DNA from: Symbiodinium natans | Lineage: Eukaryota; Sar; Dinophyceae; Suessiales; Symbiodiniaceae | Direction of reading: 5' to 3' | Length of the DNA: 64,000 nt | Assembly: GCA_905221605.1 (NCBI GenBank) | Contig: CAJNDS010002825.1 | Coordinates: 62,001-126,000, forward strand | Shown here: in pieces, positions 10,744-18,123 of the stretch | Layout: every line of letters begins with the position of its first letter | Numbering within the stretch: the first letter of the stretch is position 1 | Notes under the pieces: model-generated | Seen by the model: only the letters and a program-made list of their open reading frames with translations | Databases searched by the model: none | What the model was told of the DNA's origin: nothing | Position numbers and translations under genes: made by a program

Positions 10744-11032
10744 CGTTCTAAGGGGAATTGCATCGTAAAAGTTGGCCATTACGGGCACTTGAGACTTTGT
10801 GCTCAAGTCCTGTTCTCAGAGAATTGCGTCATGAAGTTCATGAAGTCAGGCATCGTCCGTGTCGTGCAGGCTTTTGTGATGTGGGGAATTGCATCGTAAA
10901 GTTGGATATCGCCCGTGCAGTGGTCTCTGTGAGGTACACAGCGGATTCCGTGATGTGTTGCGTTCTAAGGGGAGTTGCGTTGTAAAGTCGTTCTGTGATG
11001 TATTGACGTGGGGGAACCGCATCGTGAAGTCT
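10744..11032 (+). repeat. degenerate tandem 'gggaattgcatcgtaaag' array
   Basis: Variants of 'g(g/a)gaattgcatcgtaaagtt' recur at roughly 10753, 10819, 10885, 10970 and 11013. Several are followed by 'tgtgatgt' or 'cgtgatgt'. Spacing is irregular (43-85 bp), and no ORF or RNA fold was recognised. Confidence 0.55.
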
Positions 11033-11535
11033 AACTTTCTGCGACTGGGTTCTATAGCGACAGCGACAGCAGTGCATCGTCTAAGCCAGAAAAATGGTTG
11101 TTGTGGAAGGCTCTTCGGCGGGTGAGTCAGGTAAGCGGCCAGCCGCAGGAGGCCACTGCAGACTTTAGAGGCCCCTGGAGGCCTTTAGAGGATGCGCAAG
11201 TTTGCCCGCTGGTTGCTCCTGATCACCATGCAGCAACCATGCCTGATCGCCATCTCTCAATTTTTGATGGGCGCCTCTTTACTACATCAGGAGCACAGTA
11301 GGCCGTTCTTGTGGGTCGACTAGAGAGGTGAATTGACTTCTCCTCCTGACCTCAAGCTCACCAACACAAACATGCTCAACCATGCCACTCATGCCAACCA
11401 TGCCAACATCACAAGCACACGCACAACCATCAAGCAACTCAAGACTTTTGCCATTCACCATCGACAGGAAAGATCCTTTCCACTGCAACTCATGGTTTGG
11501 CAGAAAGTATCGTTGATGAAGAGATGCGACGAATA

Positions 11536-11900
11536 GCGTCACAGGCGCAGTCGTTGGCGTACGAGACGAGCTGGCCCTTGGCGTAGCGGATTCCTCGGAG
11601 GCGTAGGCAAACCCTTGGCGGTGTCGGCAGTCTCTCCAGATACCCCGGAAAGTCGCCTCCCTTTCTTGGACTCGGCTGCTTCGGCCTCTCTTTGATGATT
11701 TCGAAGATGGTGGTCATGGTGTAGGGGGCCTTCTTCTCCAGACACTGCAAGAAGTGCTTCTTAAGGTGCTTTTCCAGCTTCTCGTGGGCCCTTCTTCTCC
11801 TTGCGGAAACGATTCAAATCGGACTTTGCTGCTGCAGTCATCCCGACCCTCTTCAACTTATGCTTCTTTACCGCCCTGAGCTGGCACTCCACAAAGTGCA
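11536..11900 (-). pseudogene. degenerate gene fragment, function unknown
   Basis: Read on the minus strand, the region gives protein-like pieces in two frames. An upstream lysine-rich piece contains KKHKLKRVGMTAAAKSDLNRFRKEKK. The next frame continues with HEKLEKHLKKHFLQCLEKKAPYTM and IFEIIKERPKQ. The pieces align head to tail with a one-base shift, as expected of a decayed exon or a processed copy. I do not recognise the family. It ends about 80 bp before the retroelement target repeat. Confidence 0.35.
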
Positions 11901-11927
11901 AGCAGCAGACGTGGTTTTGCAGTGAGA

Positions 11928-11983
11928 CTTTTGGAGGCCCCTGGTCCCTGGAGTGCCCAACTCACTCTCGAGGGTCCCTGGAG
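11928..11983 (+). repeat. minisatellite, left part of retroelement target
   Basis: Two units of 'gg(c/t)ccctggagtgccc' type (CCTGGTCCCTGGAGTGCCC...GGTCCCTGGAG). The array is cut at 11983 by the outer retroelement and resumes at 29234. Confidence 0.7.
11979..11983 (+). repeat. target-site duplication TGGAG (outer element, left)
   Basis: TGGAG immediately precedes the 5' LTR and is repeated immediately after the 3' LTR at 29234-29238. Five bp is the usual size for Ty1/copia integration. Confidence 0.9.
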
Positions 11984-12166
11984 TGTTAGAATACACTGTT
12001 CCCTCTAGAGCCCTGGCAGTATCCACTGCCTGATCTGACCAAAGCTGTCGTCACTGCTTTGGCTCAAGGTTCAAGTGCTGAAACAAGTGTGACTGATGAA
12101 TTGCTCACTGCTGTGAATGTTGTGATACCTGAAAGTGTATCCCAAACTGCTCCATTGAACTTTTCA
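11984..12166 (+). repeat. 5' LTR of outer element
   Basis: 183 bp, TGTTAG...TTTTCA, identical to 29051-29233 by direct reading. It contains six ACTG tetramers. At 12058-12068 it carries TTTGGCTCAAG, an exact match to the last 11 bases of the dinoflagellate spliced leader. Confidence 0.95.
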
Positions 12167-12178
12167 TGGTAGCGGAGC
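12167..12178 (+). promoter_or_regulatory. primer binding site, outer element
   Basis: TGGTAGCGGAGC directly abuts the LTR. It would pair with a tRNA ending GCUCCGCUACCA, close to the 3' end of eukaryotic initiator Met tRNA. The inner element has the identical 12-mer at 17951-17962. Confidence 0.8.
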
Positions 12179-12213
12179 ACACTGGTGAGAACCAGGTGCC
12201 CGAAACTGTTTGA

Positions 12214-14166
12214 ATGGCTTCACTAGGTTCTGCCCCTGAACTAAGAGGTCTCGGAGGTGAAGTGAAACTGTTTCCCCCACCGTCATTTGATGGGTCACTG
12301 GATAAGTATGAGGATTGGAGCTGGCAAATGAAGAAGTACATAGGACTGTACAAGCCCGAAGCAAAGCTGCTCATGGATGCATGCGAGGTTCTAACTGAAG
12401 CTGTCATAGACGAACATGTGATCGACTGGAATCGAAGAACCGATGCGAGTCGAGACATGAAACTGATCGAGTTCAGTCGTCAACTGCTTTATCTGTTGGC
12501 ACAGTTAACCGAGGGAGCTGCGAGAGCGACTGTCAGACAAGAAGACACTGAGAATGGCTTCGAGGTATGGCGAAGACTGCATCAGCAGTTTTCACTGCCT
12601 AACCGGTCCCAAGGACTGAATCTCCTCACCGAGATTCTGGATTTCAAACTGAGGCCTGACAACTTCGAAAATGATCTGGCTGATTTCATTGTACTGAAGA
12701 ATCGCCATGAGAAGGCGACTGTTGCCTTGGTTCAGGATGATTTACTGATCACGTTGTTCATTCGCAAGACGCAAGGAGCACTGCAACAGCATCTCAGACT
12801 GAATGTCTCGCAGATACACACATGGAAAGATTTACTGGCAACGATTCAGTCATACTACAAGAGTAGGCACTTAGTTTCAAGTACTGCAGGTACTGCAAGG
12901 AATGATGGTCCAGTGCCGATGGATATCGGAGCACTGAAAGGTTGGTACAAAGGAAACTGGAAAGGAAAAGGAAAGAAAGGAAACTGGAAAGGAAAAGGAA
13001 AGGGCAAAGGCAAAGGAAAGAAAGGTTTCGGAACTGCGAAAGGATGGAAAGGAAAAGGAAGTGACAAAGGAAACTGGAAAGGAAAAGGAAAAGGAAAGAG
13101 CAAAGGAAAAGGAAAAGGAAAAGGGAATGGAAACGGATGTTTTATTTGTGGCTCGCAGGGCCACTGGAGCAAAGAATGCCCTCAAGCGAAAAATGTAGGA
13201 GCTGTCACTGAAGAATGGAATGAAGAAGAATGGAACGAAGAAGAGTGGAACGCCGACTGGAATGAGTACGAATGGTATGTTGGCGCAATAGGTGAGTATG
13301 AAGACTGGAGCTCATGGGATGAAGGCTGGTATGATGACTGGTCTGAAGGATCCTACTGGCAAGACGAATGGCAAGGACACTGGCATGAGCCAGCGCAGAG
13401 TTCCACAGCTGCGACAACTGCAGCGTCGACGGTCACGGTGACTGAGGTCACTGATGCTAAGGAGCCTGCTGGCACAGCTGCCGCTGTGTTCACTGAGGAA
13501 CCCACCGAAGTGGATTCTCCGCGAGTTTCGAGGACTGCTGGGAGTTCTCGCACTGCTAGACCTGGCATTGTTCGCAATTTGTTCATAGCCTCACTGTTCT
13601 TGATAGCGACAATGACCACTGGTCAACCTGTACTTCCGAATGAGTTACCCCGAAATGTTTCATCAGAAACTGCAGTTGAGCAGACAACAACACCTGTAGA
13701 CAAGCTCACTGAGTTTCATCTGCAAGCTGGTGTAACTGACAGAAGCTGGATCTTGTTTGATTCTGGTGCTTCTGCTCACTGTTGTCCTGAGTGGTTTGCT
13801 GATGATTACCCACTGCTTCCCCTGAATGATGATGCTCCGGCACTGCGAAGTATATCGGGTAAAACCCTTGAAATACTGGGTCGAAGAATCGTTCAGCTCG
13901 ACTGCAATGGTCATTCACTGTGCATCAATTTCTATGTGTGCAAGTCCATACCGTTCCCACTGGTTAGTGTGTCCAGATTACTGCTGCAAGGCTTCTGGAC
14001 TGTCATGAGCAAAGATTTCATGGCATTGCTGACTGTGAATCAGGATCCTGTCCCGATAGTTCGGCAAGGTACACTGGTTTACCTCAATCCGACTGTGGTT
14101 CCATACCACTGTGCTGAGGATGCCAAGCGATGTGTGAAAGATCGAAACTGTTACAGGAGAGCTTGA
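12214..14166 (+). CDS. Gag-protease of outer copia element
   Basis: 650 residues from ATG 12214, 36 bp after the primer binding site. Residues about 1-230 are a copia-type Gag capsid region. Residues about 240-308 are a lysine/glycine/tryptophan-rich RNA-binding stretch (repeated GKGKGK and GNWKGKG). A CCHC zinc knuckle follows (C309-X2-C312-X4-H317-X4-C322), then an acidic EEWNEEEW repeat. A hydrophobic segment at about 455-469 (NLFIASLFLIATM) could span or anchor in a membrane and is unusual before the protease. The aspartic protease starts at D516-S-G-A-S. The frame ends at TGA 14164-14166. Integrase continues in the -1 frame, which is open from 14118, leaving a 49-nt overlap in which a frameshift would have to occur. 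Gag packages the RNA; the protease cleaves the polyprotein. Confidence 0.9.
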   Translation: MASLGSAPELRGLGGEVKLFPPPSFDGSLDKYEDWSWQMKKYIGLYKPEAKLLMDACEVLTEAVIDEHVIDWNRRTDASRDMKLIEFSRQLLYLLAQLTEGAARATVRQEDTENGFEVWRRLHQQFSLPNRSQGLNLLTEILDFKLRPDNFENDLADFIVLKNRHEKATVALVQDDLLITLFIRKTQGALQQHLRLNVSQIHTWKDLLATIQSYYKSRHLVSSTAGTARNDGPVPMDIGALKGWYKGNWKGKGKKGNWKGKGKGKGKGKKGFGTAKGWKGKGSDKGNWKGKGKGKSKGKGKGKGNGNGCFICGSQGHWSKECPQAKNVGAVTEEWNEEEWNEEEWNADWNEYEWYVGAIGEYEDWSSWDEGWYDDWSEGSYWQDEWQGHWHEPAQSSTAATTAASTVTVTEVTDAKEPAGTAAAVFTEEPTEVDSPRVSRTAGSSRTARPGIVRNLFIASLFLIATMTTGQPVLPNELPRNVSSETAVEQTTTPVDKLTEFHLQAGVTDRSWILFDSGASAHCCPEWFADDYPLLPLNDDAPALRSISGKTLEILGRRIVQLDCNGHSLCINFYVCKSIPFPLVSVSRLLLQGFWTVMSKDFMALLTVNQDPVPIVRQGTLVYLNPTVVPYHCAEDAKRCVKDRNCYRRA

Positions 14167-16751
14167 GCGAAGATGACATGGACATGCCACTGTCTGGAGT
14201 GTGTGATGTGCAAGACTGCAGCATTGATCATGTCTCCAAGATTTATGAATTGTTGGCTACTGCAGTAGACTGTTGGGAGTTAGATGAGCGAAATTTGACA
14301 TTGACGCGACATCATCACCGATGGCGCATGGGACTGTTCTCCCCAGAGCAGTGTCGTGATCTGCCTGTCCCACTGTCAAGATTCACTGGCGAAAGAGTAA
14401 CCACCAAACTGTATGGAAGTGGAGTTTCGCCTGTCGAAGTGAGGGATGCTGATTTCCTCAAACTGGCAGACAAGACTGCGCAGGACACTGTCCGCTGGAA
14501 AGGTAAGTGTGTTTTCAAACTGCGTCACAAACCTGCGTTGCGGTATCAGGGCGAACAGAGCCCCCGACTGCCCGATGGCAAAACGAAGTTTTTTGGTGGT
14601 GGTAAAACTGACCGCATTCCTCCGCGTACTGGCGCGACAACCGCCCCCCCGCCCACTGTTTCCCGCTCTAGGCCTGTTTCGAGCCGAGGAGGCGAGACTG
14701 CGGAGGCTGATGCCTGCCTTTCGCGACTGCGAAGCCTAGTGTATCATGGGCCCGAAATGCAGGCTGAACTGGTTCGGCTCTTCAACAGTCCTGATCCTCT
14801 AACTGGTCAATCCAGAACGAGTGATTACTGGCTGAAGCTGCCAAGGTACTGGATTCGCATGTTACACACGCCTAGGAGCTGCGCCTTTCATCCTGAGGAC
14901 TGCGCTACGGCCTTAGATGTGGAGAGAGTGTCAACTGACCAGCTGTGGGCTGATCGTTACACTTACTTCACGACGTCGACTGATGAGTCTCGTATCGACA
15001 CTGGTTTTCAGGATTTGTGGTCTGACATGATTGAAGCTGATGGAAGTGTCACGAAGTGTGAAGAACCGAGAGCTGATCTGGGTCATACCTGGACTAGCTA
15101 CTGTCTGTTCGTTCCACTGGAAAGAGCACCAAACCTTGAGGTTCAGGAAATGATTCGAGAGACTGCCTACAAGGCTAAACCTCTCAAAGTTCCTAAGGAA
15201 CCCACTGAGGCAGAAAGACGTGTCCATGAACTGACACATCTGCCGTTCAGAGATTGGTGCCCACACTGCGTTCAGGCGAAAGGTCGTCACGGACCTTCAC
15301 TGAAGCAAGTGGATCGACAGCCTGTGATCCAAGTGGATTACTGTTATGTCAGTACGCACAAGTCGCTTCCCTTGAGAACCGTGTTGACTGCCACAGACGT
15401 GCAAACTGGCTTTGGCATGGCTGTTGTTGTACCTGACAAGCAAACTGCCAAGAAAGGTGGTGCGTACGCAATGGCTGAGCTGAAGAAGTTTGTGTTTGAA
15501 ACTGGCAGGACATTTGGTATCCTTCAGTACGACAAGGAAAATCCACTGAAGGACCTAGTTCTGTCGACTGTTAAAGAGCTTGGTGGCATGAGCACACGCG
15601 CTGCGCCCACTGCTCACAAGCAGGCGATGGGCAGCGTAGGCCAGATGCAGAGGACGCTGTACGCACAGCTGAGAACTGTCCTTCTGCAGCTTCAAGAAAG
15701 CACTGGCGTTGAAGTGACATCTGATCATGCACTGTTCCCGTGGGCAGTGAAGCATGCTCAGTTTCTGCTGAACCGCTATCTTGAACATGCGGATGGCCAC
15801 ACAAGCTACTGGCGTCGTTGGCAGAGAGACTACAATTCAGGACTGTGTTGCTTTGGCGAAGTTGTGCAAGCAAAGTTGACTGGACCGCACGCTGCGCGCA
15901 AAGCATTCCCGTCCTGGGTAACTGGCATGTGGCTTGGTCGAGATACTGAAGCAGACGAAGTGATCATCGGAACTGAACATGGAGTCACCAAAGTGAGGAC
16001 TGTCCGTCGACTGCAACCCTCACTGCAATGGCAAAAGGAGATTGTTCAAATGTTCCGCGCACTGCCTTGGGATCCAAAAGGTGAAGGCAAAGATGCGATC
16101 ACTGAGTTTGTTTTGCCGCAAAATCTCACAGCCACTGGCAGAGTGAAAGAACCGCCTGGACTGGCTAGAGAGCCAATGGATGATGTGTTGGAAACACAGC
16201 CGCAAACTGCGTCTGAAGAACGTGTAGCTGAAGTCGAACCCTTGAGTTCGCCCACTGGTTCCAAGAGATCAGCTGAAGAAGGAGGCGCTGAGCCTAAGTC
16301 AAAACTGGCGCGCCCTGATCCTGAAGCTGATGCTGAGCCACTGGGCAAAGCGCAAAGAATTGCCGCTATAACTGAAGCCTATCAGCATGACTGGTCCTGG
16401 GTTGCTTCCGCGACAAGTGCAACTGAGGTTCGCAACAAAGATGGGTCGTCTGTTTCCGTCGAAGTGAACTGTGATGAAGAAGAAGCTGTTGCCGAGGCGA
16501 AACTGGCAAACCCCATCATTTGGGATGCCACTGAAGAGTTTCCTGAAGAAGCACAGGCAACTGGCATGAATAAGGAAATGGGATCCATGAAGGACTTCGA
16601 AGTGTATACAGAAGTGCCCGTAGAGAACTGCTCAAGTGAGCAAGTGAAGGGTGCCATTGGCGTGAAATGGGTCAAGCGCTGGAAGTCTGACATAGAACTG
16701 CGAATGCGTCTCGTAGTTCAAGGCTGCTCGCGAGCACACCGTCGTTGGTGA
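14118..16751 (+). CDS. integrase and RT N-terminal part of outer element
   Basis: Open in the -1 frame relative to Gag-protease from 14118; the first ATG is 14130. Numbering from that ATG, a zinc-binding HHCC domain is at H366-X3-H370...C377-X2-C380. The integrase core follows with Asp403 (VIQVDYCYV) and Asp468 (LQYDKEN). The expected catalytic Glu, 36 residues further on, is Gly504 in the sequence GSVGQMQRTL. Related copia proteins have GSVER or VVER there, so strand transfer by this copy is probably dead. The reverse transcriptase begins near residue 840 (GVKWVKRWKSD, RMRLVVQGC). It then stops at TGA 16749. The next RT block (ASTPSLVTLR) continues in another frame, and about 8-10 residues expected between GC and ASTPS are missing. 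Confidence 0.85.
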   Translation, partial: GCQAMCERSKLLQESLSEDDMDMPLSGVCDVQDCSIDHVSKIYELLATAVDCWELDERNLTLTRHHHRWRMGLFSPEQCRDLPVPLSRFTGERVTTKLYGSGVSPVEVRDADFLKLADKTAQDTVRWKGKCVFKLRHKPALRYQGEQSPRLPDGKTKFFGGGKTDRIPPRTGATTAPPPTVSRSRPVSSRGGETAEADACLSRLRSLVYHGPEMQAELVRLFNSPDPLTGQSRTSDYWLKLPRYWIRMLHTPRSCAFHPEDCATALDVERVSTDQLWADRYTYFTTSTDESRIDTGFQDLWSDMIEADGSVTKCEEPRADLGHTWTSYCLFVPLERAPNLEVQEMIRETAYKAKPLKVPKEPTEAERRVHELTHLPFRDWCPHCVQAKGRHGPSLKQVDRQPVIQVDYCYVSTHKSLPLRTVLTATDVQTGFGMAVVVPDKQTAKKGGAYAMAELKKFVFETGRTFGILQYDKENPLKDLVLSTVKELGGMSTRAAPTAHKQAMGSVGQMQRTLYAQLRTVLLQLQESTGVEVTSDHALFPWAVKHAQFLLNRYLEHADGHTSYWRRWQRDYNSGLCCFGEVVQAKLTGPHAARKAFPSWVTGMWLGRDTEADEVIIGTEHGVTKVRTVRRLQPSLQWQKEIVQMFRALPWDPKGEGKDAITEFVLPQNLTATGRVKEPPGLAREPMDDVLETQPQTASEERVAEVEPLSSPTGSKRSAEEGGAEPKSKLARPDPEADAEPLGKAQRIAAITEAYQHDWSWVASATSATEVRNKDGSSVSVEVNCDEEEAVAEAKLANPIIWDATEEFPEEAQATGMNKEMGSMKDFEVYTEVPVENCSSEQVKGAIGVKWVKRWKSDIELRMRLVVQGCSRAHRRW

Positions 16752-17783
16752 CACTGCGTGTGTTGCTGATTTTGGCCCTTGCTCGAAACTGGACGATCAC
16801 GCTTGCTGATGTGTCAACTGCGTTTTTACACGCAGCAATGACTGACGAAGTGTTCGTCTGGCCGCCAGCTGAGTACTACCCTGACAGGAAAGTACGCTGG
16901 CGACTGAATAAAGCAATGTACGGGCTGCGTCAAGCGCCTAAACTGTGGCAAGACCATTTTGCCGCTACGATGCAGAAACTGAAGTTCAAGCGCTGCAAGT
17001 CCGATGGCAATCTTTACTGTCATGAAAGTGGTTCACTGTTTGTCTTGGCATATGTTGACGATCTACTGATCATTGGAGATGACAAGCTCAAACGGCAGTT
17101 TCTTGAAGAACTGCAGAAAGAGCTGATCGTGAAGATCACTGGTGAGTTGGTCGAAGGGACTGAGCACACGTTTCTTGGTCGCCGCTTGCGTCGCTGCGGT
17201 GATAGCATTGATGTGTGCATGTCTCCGTCGTATGTTGACAAACTACTTGAAATGTACAACCTGTCGAAGTGCAATCCTGTTGCCACGACTGGGTCGTCAT
17301 CCTTGAGACAGTTGATGCCTGAGCCACTGGATAAAGAAGGCCATGAGAAGTATCGCACTGCGGTTGGCAAACTGCTATGGTATGCGTTTGTAAGGCCTGA
17401 TGTTGCATACGCGGTGAAGGAACTGTCACGCGACGTGACTGCTCCCACCACTGAGTCGGTTGGAAAGTTGAAACACCTGTTGAGGTACTTGTCTGGTACC
17501 AAACTGTCGGTGTTGAAGCTGAGACCGACGCACCAGCTGTCTGGAGCCACTGTCCCTGTGGATGTAAATGCGTATGTTGACAGTGACTGGGCTGGATGCA
17601 ACAAGACACGCAAGTCGACTTCTGGTTCGACTGTGAATGTCCTTGGTTGTAATGTTCAAAGCACTGCACGCACGCAATCAACAATCGCACTGTCAAGTGG
17701 TGAAGCTGAATTGTGTGCAATTGGTCAAGGCACGAGCGAGGCACTGTTCGTTCGCGCGCTGTTGCTGGAGAGTGGACTGACTC
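16733..17783 (+). pseudogene. RT core and RNase H (N-terminal part) of outer element
   Basis: Frame-shifted continuation of the outer pol gene. The frame reads ASTPSLVTLRVLLILAL, then the first RT catalytic Asp in LADVSTAFLHA. Next come RLNKAMYGLRQAPKLW and the YVDD box (Asp codons at 17057 and 17060), all hallmarks of copia-type RVT_2. After the connection region (AVGKLLWYAFVRPDVAYAVKELSRD), RNase H starts at VDSDWAGCNKTRKSTSG and continues through ALSSGEAEL. It is cut at 17783 by the inner element, one base into a codon. The frame resumes correctly at 26453 once the inner element and one target-duplication copy are removed, so the insertion itself broke a previously open frame. Confidence 0.9.
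17779..17783 (+). repeat. target-site duplication GACTC (inner element, left)
   Basis: GACTC abuts the inner 5' LTR. The same five bases follow the inner 3' LTR at 26448-26452. Confidence 0.95.
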
Positions 17784-17950
17784 TAACAAACTTTTCGGTT
17801 AGGCATGTGCCCCCCTGTAGAAGTATTTTTCCTTGTCGTTTCACTGCTGCCAACAAGGCTCAAGGGACTGCTGAACAGACCGTGTCCCAGCAAAAGTGCC
17901 CGCTAGTGGTTTCAAGTTCAAGGGTCTGGAACGAACCCTAAATCGTTTTA
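17784..17950 (+). repeat. 5' LTR of inner element
   Basis: 167 bp, identical to 26281-26447. It begins TAACAAAC and ends CGTTTTA, so the termini are TA...TA rather than TG...CA. The short inverted ends are TAA and TTA. It includes AAGGCTCAAG, which shares 8 bases with the spliced-leader tail. Confidence 0.95.
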
Positions 17951-17962
17951 TGGTAGCGGAGC
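17951..17962 (+). promoter_or_regulatory. primer binding site, inner element
   Basis: TGGTAGCGGAGC immediately after the LTR, identical to the outer element's site. The probable primer is an initiator-Met-like tRNA. Confidence 0.8.
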
Positions 17963-18123
17963 TGAAGGCCTAGACCTTTGGTTCAAAGTGAGCCCAAGAA
18001 AGCGCTCTGGAGGAGCGAGGACTGAAGTCCAAAAGAGCCTTGGGCCAGCTACCAAGCGAGCTCCTTAAGGGAGACTGTAAACGAGGCTGAGAGGAGCCTG
18101 GAAGTGAGAAAGAGAAGAAAAGT
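17963..18123 (+). other. leader between primer site and gag-pol, inner element
   Basis: 161 nt, purine-rich, without an in-frame upstream ATG of note. It contains complementary GGAGCGAG / GAGCTCC segments that could fold. This is where dimerisation and packaging signals would be expected, but none can be proven by eye. Confidence 0.4.

Noticed and set aside
12105-12458. Minus-strand ORF over the outer 5' LTR and gag start
   Set aside because: Shadow of gag; the same antisense frame recurs at the 3' LTR only because the LTRs are identical.
12855-13185. Minus-strand Phe/Pro/Ser-rich ORFs
   Set aside because: Antisense of the Lys/Gly-rich Gag tail of the outer element.
14118-14166. Classical -1 ribosomal slippery heptamer
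   Set aside because: No X-XXY-YYZ string in the correct phase was found; 'tcgaaac' comes closest but fails the first triplet.
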